This document shows positions 42,501 through 52,049 of a DNA stretch of 64,000 nt, in pieces. Origin of the DNA: Ceratodon purpureus (Eukaryota > Streptophyta > Bryopsida > Pseudoditrichales > Ditrichaceae); the NCBI GenBank assembly GCA_014871385.1, contig CM026426.1:2305852-2369851 (forward strand), in the 5' to 3' direction. The notes under the pieces were generated by a model, which was not told where the DNA came from, did no database searches, and saw only the letters and a program-made list of their open reading frames with translations. The position numbers were made by a program, and so were the translations under genes. Every line of letters begins with the position of its first letter. Position 1 is the stretch's first letter.

Positions 42501-42985
42501 CCAACGAAGTACCGCGCCCAAGATGTTTATCCTTCTTACTTGAGGATGTGACTCCTGAGGATGAGGAACCAGAGGTGTATTGTGGCCCAGCAAACCAAGC
42601 TCCAAAGAGTCCTTTCAATCCCTGGCGTGATATTCGGCCTGGCAGCTGGGTTCTTTTGAGACCTGAAGATCCACTCATTTGTCCTGTATGGCAGGGAAGA
42701 GTAGCGTGTGCTGTATGCAGAGAGGAAGGACATGTAAACCATGGGAAATTTCTAATTCAGTTTTGGGAACCTCCTAGCGCGGAAAGAGACCTTGCATTGA
42801 AATACCGTAACTGTTGGTCTGCAAAGTGGATAGTAGAGACGCGCGCTCCAGAGTGGGTCACTGTTGGTGCAGCTTTGTATAAAACTTGGTCAAAAATCAA
42901 GGACCCATCCACTAGAACCATTCCTAGGAAAGCTATGGAGGCTGCTTTAGCAAACTTAGAGAGAGCTAACATAGTTGATCCATGA
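39518..42985 (+). pseudogene. DUF7869-like transposase-related gene, two exons, several stops
   Basis: Exon 1 runs 39,518-40,791 with a frameshift near 40,180 and a TAA at 40,621-40,623. A GT-AG intron spans 40,792-41,080. Exon 2 runs 41,081-42,985 with TAA at 42,098-42,100 and TGA at 42,227-42,229, all in frame. Exon 1 has a Cys-rich block (CCSKPCC) and a conserved-looking HGLEVCATAWY...HGNKG segment. Exon 2 has CSTC, then IIHDKMDTAK, YLQLDNSAKDNKN and VDHMHEDIDAYFS, the acidic motifs I recall from DUF7869 proteins of algae, fungi and oomycetes. Three spaced acidic motifs recall an RNase H-fold transposase; that is inference. The C-terminus resembles a BAH-like module. This copy cannot make a full protein. 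Confidence 0.6.
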
Positions 42986-43800
42986 TCTTCTATGCTACCT
43001 ACGGACGACATCGAGACATCCCTCCATGATTATGTCTTAGTCACATGTCTTCCTCATTTTCTATTAATGACATCAGAGTCATCCATGCTTGACCAATTCA
43101 CAGGCTTCCGTGTAATATCTGCCTTCCTCGTGTCAATGATGTTTGTTTCTGTATGTGTTTCGAATCTGCTTCACAATCTAATATGTCGGTCAGGTTTGAT
43201 ATTGGGGTATTGCGTGAAATACTTCCAAGCCGGCAGGCCCTGTACCTGATTGTATGTCGCTCGAAATGTGATATCCCGTTCAACTTTGATACCGCGGGAT
43301 CCCCCGATCAATAGTTGAATACTTCTGAGCCCACATCTCTTCCTCTCTTCTATGGGTCACTGTTGATGCAGTGGTGTATGCAACTTCGTCATGGATCATA
43401 GATCCGAGGAGTAGAACCATTTCTAAGACAGCCATGGAATCTGCGTTAGCAAACTTATAAGGAGATAAGTTTTTTGATCGGAGATCTTCTATGCCGTTCA
43501 GGTACAACATCGGGAAATCCCACAACGAATCCGTCTGAGTTATATGTCTTCATGATCTTCTGTTAATGAAATCAAATTCATCCATGCCTGAAGGATCGTC
43601 AGTCTTCCGTGTAATACCTGCCTTCCTCCTGTAAATGATATTTCAAATCTGTATGAGTTTCGAATCTGCTTCCCATTTCTAATATGTTGGTCATGTTTGA
43701 TTTTGGGGGCATCCCGTGACAAAACAATGCTGAACCGACATGCCTCCTACTGTTCTGTATCTCGCTCGCCATGTGCTGATGTCTTGTTCATGTTTGATAT
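42858..43800. repeat. Tandem duplication of the 3' end of the DUF7869-like gene
   Basis: Unit 1 (42,858 to about 43,350) covers the last 40 codons, the stop and about 350 bp of 3' sequence. Unit 2 (about 43,355-43,800) repeats the same order: GTCACTGTTG, GCAAACTTA, GGAGATCTTCTATGC, then TTCCGTGTAATA and TTCGAATCTGCTTC. The copies are considerably diverged, so the duplication is old. Confidence 0.65.
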
Positions 43801-44130
43801 TGCGGGATTCCCCGATGAATACTTCTGAGCCCACATCTCTTCTATTCTTTTGTATTACCCTAAACGCAATGTACGTATATCTTGGTCAAGTTTGCTGTTG
43901 GGGATCCCGTGATGAATACTGTAGAGCCAACATCTTTTTTGTTTTCCGTTTCTCGCTCGCAATGTACTTATCATTATCTGGGTGAAATTTGCTGTTGGGG
44001 GATCCCGTGATGAATACTCTGGAGCCCAAATGTCTTCTGTTCTTTTATATCTCGCTCGCAATGTACTTATATCTTGGTCATGTTCGGTGTCGGGAGATCC
44101 CGTGATGAATACTTCTGAGCCCCTCCACGA
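43780..44130. repeat. Degenerate tandem repeat, about 80-100 bp units
   Basis: Roughly four units, each with CTCGCTCGCAATGTACTTAT, a TTTGCTGTTGGGGATCCCGT-type core and TGATGAATACTTCTGAGCCC. Confidence 0.7.
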
Positions 44131-44509
44131 CGGTTCTTCCCATACATTTTTACGCCAATGCTCTAAATTTATCAAGTCTATGATAGGTGATTACTTATTT
44201 CTGGACTCTAACAGCCCAGAAATAGTTAAATATGGCATCTAGAAGCGGACGCTGTGAAAGAGGTCAGTTGTATCTAGATTCTCTTAGTTGGATGCAGGAG
44301 TGTGGTAGTAAGTAGCAATGGGAGAGATCATGTGGTGACTGACGGTCAAATTTGCAGTAAATTGTAATAATAAACTTTTTGATATGAGACTTCGGATGTA
44401 TGTGATGTACGTTTGAATGCACATGTGTGCTGTGTTTGATGCTATGTTCTGTGATACAAGTTTGGTTTGTTTCGTGCAAGTTTAATGGCAAATGTGGGTG
44501 AAAAGGAAA
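44131..44509. other. Spacer without a supported gene
   Basis: AT-rich sequence with no convincing coding or repeat structure. Confidence 0.4.
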
Positions 44510-44935
44510 GGAGGTCGCGAGGCTCCAGCCCGAGCCGGAGCCGCGGGATCACGAGCCCGACCAGGGCGATGACGGGGACCAGGGCTGATAACCGGGACCA
44601 AGGCGATGACGGGGAGCGGGACGGGAGCGGAGCGCGACCAGGGAGCCCGAGCGGGACGAGGGCGACCACCCTCGGGGCTATCGGCTCCACGGTGGGGCGC
44701 CGACCCTCGCCACTAAGGGCGAGGCAGAAACGGGGGAGCGCGGAGGCTGCCCCTTCCTCGCCCTGCCCGCAGCCTCCCCCGTTCCACCCCTACCCTCGTC
44801 CTTCCACGGCCGGCCCTGCTTGTGACCTTCCCTCCCCACCCTCGCTGTCGGGCTGAGGGGATCGGGCTCCATCCTCCGACGCCATTTAAGCTCGCCCTCG
44901 CGGCCTTGGTTTGCCCCCGTCCCCCTTTGATAACC
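44510..44935. repeat. GC-rich block A
   Basis: Very GC-rich, with the phrase CGCCACTAAGGGCG at about 44,709 and CCTCGCGGCC near 44,896. The same phrases occur inverted in block B (45,555-45,895) and again in block C (48,556-48,860). The long open frames it creates follow from the absence of AT-rich stops and are not treated as genes. Confidence 0.65.
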
Positions 44936-44940
44936 CTCGC

Positions 44941-45441
44941 CGTTGAGTCATATTTAAAAAGGGATATAACATTATCATCATGTCTTAGTCTTCCATGTAA
45001 TGGAAATATCATGCACCTAAAAAAATAAAAATATAAACTGAATCCAGTTGTACTATCCTGTCCCTGCGGCAGTAGTTCCCTACGCCGGAACGATGTCTTA
45101 GGGTTGATGACTCCTTTGTCGAATATTCTTCATCCTCTTTGGGTTTATAACATGTTTTGGGTTTTAGGTTTAGGATTTAGGGTTTAGGGTTTTAGGGTTT
45201 AGGGTTTAGTTCCCAAAATACTAACCAAAATATGTCATAAACCCAAAGAGGATGGAGAATATTCGACAAAGGAGTCATCAACCCTAAGACGCCGTTCCGG
45301 CGTAGGGAACTACTGTGGCTACGCCGCAGGGACAAGATAGTACAATTGAATTTAGTTTATTTTTTTACTTTTTTAGGTGCATGATATTTCCATACGAAGA
45401 CATGATGATAATGTTATACGCCTTTTTAATTATGACTCAAC
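44941..45441. repeat. 500-bp fold-back hairpin with TTTAGGG loop
   Basis: The left arm (44,941-45,160) and right arm (45,213-45,441) are inverted copies, starting GTTGAGTCAT on one side and ending ATGACTCAAC on the other. The loop (45,161-45,212) is made of TTTAGGG-type units, the plant telomere repeat. The arms are about 220 bp with modest divergence. A transcript would form a long double-stranded RNA hairpin. Confidence 0.85.
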
Positions 45442-45554
45442 TCAGACGACTGAGTTTCAAACAATAGGGAACCTCTTTGCAGTAATTCTTATACGATTAC
45501 GTGTCTTCAAAAAATTTAAAAAATTTAAAAAATTAAAAAATTAAAAACTAATAG

Positions 45555-45980
45555 GGAACCCGAGGCCGCGAGGGAAGGGGAGTCGGGCTGTAGAGGGGCG
45601 TCGGGCGAGGGCGAGCCGGGCTGGCAGCAGGGACGGGCGGGGCGGATGCGGGCAGCAGGACGGCGGGGGCAGCATCCGCGCTCCCTCGTTTATGCCCCGC
45701 CCTTAGTGGCGAGGAGCGCCGACGCCCCACCTGCCCGAAGCCCATTCTTTTCAACGGCGACCCGCAGTGGGGGCCCGTGCGAGGCCGGAGCGGCCCTGTG
45801 CCCGACGTGCGACCCCCGTGCCCGGGCGAGGCTGCGACCCCTACGACCTGCGAGGCTGTCTCGACCCCCGCAGACCATACCCACTTTCGAGTCCCAAAAT
45901 TTGCTGACTTGTGTAACTTCCCTTGAGATTCGAGTTGGCAAATTCACGGTAGAGATCACGCACTCTCATTGCTCATATAT
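45555..45980. repeat. GC-rich block B with adjoining gene-like segment, inverted relative to block C
   Basis: The GC-rich part (to about 45,895) contains CGCCCTTAGTGGCGA. It is followed by GTCCCAAAATTTGCTGACTT and about 80 bp more, which recur inverted at 48,472-48,560. The inverted pair therefore spans about 45.6-48.86 kb. Confidence 0.7.
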
Positions 45981-48471
45981 TCACAAAGTGCGCAGTAAAG
46001 TGTCGGTTCCTTTCGTACTTGAATTCTTACGAAACAAATGAGTTTTTGAACTACCCATGTAATCTGAATGGGCAAGTATCCTGGGAAATGCTGTATTGTT
46101 TCTGGTTAGTGTCATTGACTGTAGGTATCTGAAATAATAATATTTTGTAAGCGGAGTAGGCCATGTACAGAAAACCATATCATAGAGTTTTGGATTATAG
46201 ATTAAGCAATGTTTTTAGTCAGTTAAGAACAGTGACAGGTTACGGAGCACTCTTACTTCAAACAACCCCGGTTGGGTTACGAGAATTGCATCTTCGTTTC
46301 TCGAGTGGGTTGTGACACATGGAACTCCAATTACTGGTTGGATGGAGGGGCATTAGACAGGCCAGCAGCGAGCTCTCACGTGAAACTTGAGCATGTTGAG
46401 TGATCTAGGGAGAAACGATCCCTGGGCAAAAAATGCTTTGTTTATCGCCTATTTGGCTTGTGCTTAAGCTGATATATATTTTTTAACTGCGAGACAACTG
46501 TGTAATATCCTCTGCCTTACCGTGGTAAATGGAGGATTGAATTTCAATTTACACTGAATAAGCCTGGTCATTGGGATATACATGCAAGGCTGTACGACCA
46601 GTAGTTTGAATTTATTTTTCCTTATCCAAATGCAGACTTGAATTTTTGGTTTGTGAAATAGCAATACATTGTGTGATATCAAACATTGGTTACAGATTGA
46701 GTTTGTAAACTTTGTGTTTAGTACTTTGTGTTTTGTGCTTTCTGTTTTGAAACAAGTGAGCTGCTTCATAATTTTTGCACATCACAGTTCGGAAGCTCAG
46801 TTTGTGCAGATATCTTGATACTGGATGAACTAGACGCTGTGTTTCATAAGTTCCGGTGGGCAGATGAATTTCTTTTGTGAGACCTTTTTCCAGCCTTCTA
46901 GCAATGAGATTAAATGTGTGTGTAGGTGAAGAAGGTTTTTATTTCTGGAGTAGAACAGTGTGTGGAGTCTGATACATGGATGCTGGTACATTGAGTCTGT
47001 AATTTTTGCACAATTTTAGAGAGTGAGCGCTGTGTGTGTTGATGAGCTGATTGTTTTAGGCTCAACTTAGATGTGGCTGCATGAATTCACTTTGGAGAAG
47101 CTTTGCCTCTGTTTCTTATGTGAATGTTTGAAACTACTGACGGTGGAATCATGTTATGACTTCCTGCTTCAAGTTGTCTTTTCAGGTTCTGGTTATGAAG
47201 AGATGGGCTACAATTCTGATCATGATTTGTAAGGCTTGTCACTTGTGTTTCGGAAACCATCTAAGTCTTCCTAAGTACTGCTAGTCGTCTTATGAAAATA
47301 CAGATACAATACCCTTGTTACGTAATGGAAACCAGGAGAAGTGTGTCATTATTGACAACCTCATAGCGAAACTTGTGTTGGATCTAGTGGAGAAATTGCT
47401 TAACTTCTCGTCCGTCAATAATCAGCCTGACAATCCTGTTTCCATTTCAGACTCTGCAGAGAGTGATTTTGATGTCCGAGAGAAGATCCTTGCCATCATG
47501 CTGAGCCTCGCGGAATATGGATACATTGGGCACCGCATACTTTTAACATCATCACACCAAATTACGATGGTGCTAGAGAGACTCTAGTGCATGGATCCAT
47601 TTGACGAGGGCTTCTCACAAATATATGAGAACCTCTTCTTCATGTAAGAAATAAAAAAGCAGCTTCATACCCAAACACCAACTGCCTCCGTGTGCGTCGG
47701 AGGACAAATAAGACTTCGTACACTTTCTTGCCAAGATCCCTGTATCCGAGAAACCTCCTGACTTTCTACACACCTGCATCTTCTCTAAATAAACCAAGCC
47801 TTTTCTTATGGAATGATCAAGATGAAAATTCGATTGATGCAGGTTCCATCTGGTTGAAACACTTGTAGCTACACACTTGCCATCTTGGAAAGAAGAAAAC
47901 AATTTCGGTCAAGGTGAGTGCACACCTCATGGATGTGGTTCTCTACAAGCCTATTCGTCGGCCTGATATAAGCAACCTAGATCTCTCACAGTGGCTGAGC
48001 TGCGTTTACAACGAGGATCACGAAGAAAACGAAAGCCGGGTACTGTAACAATTTCATCTCTCATCTTGATCTCTAATTTTTGCAGTAGAAACTAGTTCAT
48101 TTGATCTGAATACGAAGGTACTAGAATCCATTTGCATAGCTAGTGCGGATATATTGGTGAACGTCGGCATATTGGGTCTACTCGAGGTTATTGTCTTGGG
48201 TATGGGGGTATGGAGCCATCAGATCCTTCATACCATTCAAACAGACTCATTTGTGTTGTTTTGGATCACGCATGGACTTCAAATATTTGTCTTTAGAATC
48301 ATCTCCGTTTTCATCTCTTCATAAACACGTACTGTGGCTTAAAAGAGAGGCACTCTATGGTTATACCTTTCCTCTAATCATTCCATTTACTGACTCGGTT
48401 CTTTTGAAATCTCAGTTGTGGCGTTTGAAAGCAAAAGGCTTGCTTGAGTATGTAAACATGAATTCTCAAAC
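45981..48471. other. AT-rich interval between inverted blocks; possible gene remnants
   Basis: No clear gene. A stretch at 47,310-47,587 encodes an acidic helical segment (Asp-Phe-Asp-Val-Arg-Glu-Lys-Ile-Leu-Ala-Ile-Met-Leu-Ser-Leu-Ala) that could be an exon of an armadillo-like protein. A stretch at 48,275-48,540 encodes Val-Arg-Asp-Leu-Tyr-Arg-Glu-Phe-Ala, reminiscent of the helix after the NB-ARC of plant resistance proteins. Both are weak. The region may be a broken host gene flanked by inverted repeats. Confidence 0.3.
47315..47587 (+). CDS. Possible exon, unrecognised helical protein
   Basis: A 90-codon open frame with amphipathic helices and no low complexity. It follows a sequence rich in TTG/TTT with a TTTTCAG at about 47,180 that could be a splice acceptor. 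No domain can be named. It may be an exon of a host gene fragmented by repeats, or chance. Confidence 0.2.
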   Translation: MLRNGNQEKCVIIDNLIAKLVLDLVEKLLNFSSVNNQPDNPVSISDSAESDFDVREKILAIMLSLAEYGYIGHRILLTSSHQITMVLERL

Positions 48472-48860
48472 AATGAGAGTTCGTGATCTCTACCGTGAAT
48501 TTGCCAACTCGAATCTCAAGGGAAGTTACACAAGTCAGCAAATTTTGGGACTCGAAAGTGGGTGTGGTCTGCGGGGGTCGGGACAGCCTCGGGGGTCGCA
48601 GGGGGTCGCAGCCTCGCCCGGGCACGGGGTCGCAGGTCGGGCACGGGGCCGCTCCGGCCTCCCACTGCGGGCCGCCGTTGAAAAGAATGGGCCTCGGGCA
48701 GGTGGGGCGTCGGCGCCCCACCGTGGAGCCGATTGCCCCGAGGGGCGACCTCGGGGCTGGGCACTTGGGGGAGGCCGGGCAGAGAGGGCGTTGGGCAGCC
48801 TCGCGTTTCCTCAAAGCTGTCCAGCCCTTAGTGGCGAGGGCGGGCCTCGGAGGTGGGTGT
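48472..48860. repeat. GC-rich block C, inverted copy of block B
   Basis: It begins with the inverse of the gene-like segment at 45,895-45,980 and continues into GC-rich sequence with TTGAAAAGAATGGGCCTCGG and GCCCTTAGTGGCGAGGG. It lies about 530 bp upstream of the RLCK start codon and could overlap its promoter. Confidence 0.7.
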
Positions 48861-49390
48861 TGCAGAATCGCGGCAGTGGTGTCGTGCCACGGCGGGGCGG
48901 GGGCTGGGGAGGTGCCCGGTTCGTCATGTGTGCTAGGGCCGGATGGTGTCGTCCGCAAGAGTTGTTGGATCCAGTGAATAAGGAAGCGGAGGAAGGCAGC
49001 TGGATCTGGGACGGTTTCAGGCAATGATAAGAGTACCACAGGGTTGCGCTGGCCCAAGCAGCTGCTCCGAGCGTGAGCGCGAGGCAGAGGAGGAATATTG
49101 CTGTGGGGTTGGGCCACGTGAACGTCGACTTGGATTGGTGGTGGTGCTGTTGTCGGAGGGGAAGGAGCGCGGAGGGAGGTGGGAGTCGGGGTGGGGATGT
49201 GTGACAGGCATGTGAGAAGAAGGGTGGGCAGAGTGCCGTGGGCATCAAGATGCGGGGGACGCCCATGTGGTTGGTAGAGTAGCAAGGAGGGAGGGATAGG
49301 ATAGGGACCGGGAGAGGGACAGGGGCCAGTGGAAGTGGCGACGACGAGGACGCCAACGACAGTGACTAGGGGTGTAGGACGTGTACAGAG
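48861..49390. promoter_or_regulatory. Upstream region of the RLCK gene
   Basis: About 530 bp between GC-rich block C and the start codon at 49,391. No clear TATA box. It should hold the 5' UTR and proximal promoter of the kinase gene. Confidence 0.4.
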
Positions 49391-52049
49391 ATGGGCTGTT
49401 TTCCATTCTTCGACTCGAAACCGGAAAAGCGGATGCCGTTGAAGAAGGATGATCACAACAGTAGCAGTCGCGAGGGGCAACATCCAGCTGCTAATCCCGT
49501 GGCGCCAACCTCCAAGCTGCCCTCCGGTAAGAGTGGTAGGGGTGTATCTGGGATGATGGGCGAATGTTGCTAGGGTCGTGTGTTCAATCGGTAGAAGTCG
49601 CGGCAGTCGGCAGCGTGGCGCATGTCTAGGTTTGTAGAATGCTTGTGCGCTGCGGGCATTGTAGCGCATTCAGGTGCAATCGGGGCGAGGTCGGCATTGG
49701 TTGATTGTGGGGTGGTGCGAGGGCCGGAAGCAGGGCGATGAGGGTTTTGTGGGGGATTGTTGCAGGAGAAATGTGATGGGATGATGCTGTTGGGGGCATG
49801 TAGGAATGGGATTCGGGGTTGGGGATGCTTTGTGTCGCGGAATTGAGTTGTCGCGGTGTGTGTTTGTGTGATTTGCCGGTTGTCCGTTGGGGCGGGTGGT
49901 TGGGCGGGGAGGAGTATGACCTAAATGCGGTGGGGTGTGCGATTTGTGGTGTGCGGGTGGGCAGGTAATGTGGAGAAGTTCAAATTGAAGGGGTCGTCCG
50001 ACAAGAAAGAGCCGGGGCGCGAAGGGAGCACGCACATCGCCGCCCAGACGTTCACATTCCGGGAGCTGGCTGCAGCGACGAAGAACTTCAGACCGGAGTG
50101 CCTGCTGGGCGAGGGGGGTTTCGGGCGAGTCTATAAGGGGCGTTTAGAGAACACCGGGCAGGCAAGCAGCATTGGGCACTCTGCTTTTGTAGGGCGGGGA
50201 AGAATCTTGAATTAGGGCGTTTAGTTTGGGCAGCACGGGGAGGCAGTAGATGGTGATGCTGCGAGTGAACGGCGATGGTGACGGGATGGCTGAGGTTGTT
50301 CGGTGGTTGCAGGTGGTTGCGGTGAAGCAGCTGGATCGCAACGGGCTGCAGGGGAATCGAGAGTTTCTGGTAGAGGTGTTGATGCTGAGCCTGCTGCACC
50401 ACCCGAATCTTGTAAATTTAATCGGGTATTGCGCCGACGGCGATCAGCGGCTGCTGGTGTACGAGTTCATGCCGTTAGGGTGCTTGGAGGATCATCTTCA
50501 TGGTAAGGATTTGATAGTGGATGTGAGGGTTGGTGGGGCTGGTGGGGCTGGTGGTGGGCTGACGGTTGAGAGAATTGGTTGTGGCTGGGAACTAGAGAGG
50601 ATTTATGGTTTGGGACGTTGGTGATGCAGACCTGCCCCCGGACAAGGAGTGCCTGGACTGGAACACGCGAATGAAGATCGCGGCGGGAGCGGCTCGGGGG
50701 TTGGAGTACCTGCACGACAAGGCGAACCCGCCGGTGATATACCGGGACTTTAAGTCGTCGAACATCCTGCTGGACGAGGGGTTCTATTCGAAGCTGTCAG
50801 ACTTCGGGCTGGCGAAGCTGGGTCCGGTGGGAGACAAGACGCATGTGTCGACGCGGGTGATGGGGACGTACGGGTACTGCGCTCCGGAGTACGCGATGAC
50901 CGGGCAGCTGACGCTGAAGTCTGACGTGTACAGCTTCGGCGTGGTGTTGCTAGAGCTGATCACGGGGCGGAAGGCGATCGACAACTCTCGGGCAGCGGGG
51001 GAGCACAACCTGGTGGCATGGGTGAGGGTCTGGGCCGTGGTGTTGGAGTGGGTTTGTAGGGAATCGTGGGGTGGGGGAATGTTGTGGAGTGCAGTGGTGA
51101 TGTGTGAATGTGCGGTAGGATGTGTGGGTGGAGAGTTGGTGAAAGGTAGGCAGGCATTTGAGTTGGCGGTATTTGTTTTTCTTGTTGTGGATGGCAGACG
51201 ATGAGGGAGGGGAGATGCAGTGGAGATAGCGAGGGAGCAATGGGAGCGTGGGAGTCTGAGTGCGTGGTCTCGGTGGCGATATGGAGGGTGCTGCGTCGGC
51301 GTTGAAGATGGGGATGGGGATGGGAGGAGCATAAGCTAATAGACGGTGGGGTTGATGTTGTGCAGGCGCGGCCGCTGTTCAAGGACAGGAGGAAGTTCCC
51401 ATCAATGGCCGATCCGATGCTGCAGGGTCGGTATCCGATGCGCGGGCTGTACCAGGCTCTGGCGGTAGCCGCGATGTGCCTGCAGGAGCAGGCTGCGACG
51501 CGGCCCCTGATTGGGGACGTCGTGACGGCTCTGAGCTACCTGGCGTCGCAGATCTATGACCCAGGCGTGCACCCGCTGGGGAGCAGTCGGTTTGGACCGG
51601 CGACGCCGTGTAGGGACAAGCGGATGAAGAAGATGGAGCCGGGGGCGAACGCGATCGAGGAGCGGATGGTGAAGGAGCAGAGGGCGGGGAAGGTGGCGCC
51701 ACGGTCGCCATCGGCGCGGTCGCAGGCAGCGTCGCCGGACTCGCGGGTGACGGAGGGAGGAGCCCGAGCGCGGGTGACGAACGGAATTTTGGAGGAGTCG
51801 CGGGGGTCGGAGAGCGGGAGCGGGAGGAAGCGGGAGTCGGAGGAGTGGGAGAGGCAGGAGGGAAGAGGACGAGACAGCCCCGGGTACGCGGGGAGGATAG
51901 GGAGGGACGGGCTTCGGCCGCAAGTTCGGACGCGGGAGCGGGACCGGGTGGTGGCGGAGGCTCGCGTGTGGGGAGAGAATTGGTTGGAGAGGAAACGGGG
52001 GACCGCTTGGGTAAACGGGGTTGGGGGGATATACGGAGTGAGCGAGTAA
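49391..52049 (+). CDS. Receptor-like cytoplasmic kinase, RLCK-VII (PBS1/PBL27-like), five exons
   Basis: Exons: 49,391-49,526, 49,965-50,161, 50,313-50,502, 50,630-51,021 and 51,366-52,049. The joined frame gives about 532 residues with no stop. Intron 2 uses a GC donor (CAG/GCAAGC); the others are GT-AG. The N-terminus MGCF offers Gly2 for myristoylation and Cys3 for palmitoylation, so plasma membrane attachment is expected. Kinase features are the loop [11 protein letters not shown], Lys116 in [24 protein letters not shown], the activation segment [19 protein letters not shown] and [20 protein letters not shown]. The C-terminal 180 residues are Arg/Glu/Ser-rich and probably disordered. Land-plant relatives pass signals from receptor kinases to MAP kinase cascades. 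It is the one clearly intact host gene here. Confidence 0.93.

Noticed and set aside
44467..44856. 129-codon plus-strand Ser/Arg/Pro open frame
   Set aside because: It lies in GC-rich block A, which is repeated inverted at 45.6 and 48.6 kb. Openness reflects GC content.
48374..49669. 431-codon minus-strand open frame
   Set aside because: It runs antisense through GC-rich block C and the first RLCK exon and is Pro/Thr/His-rich, so it is a composition artefact.
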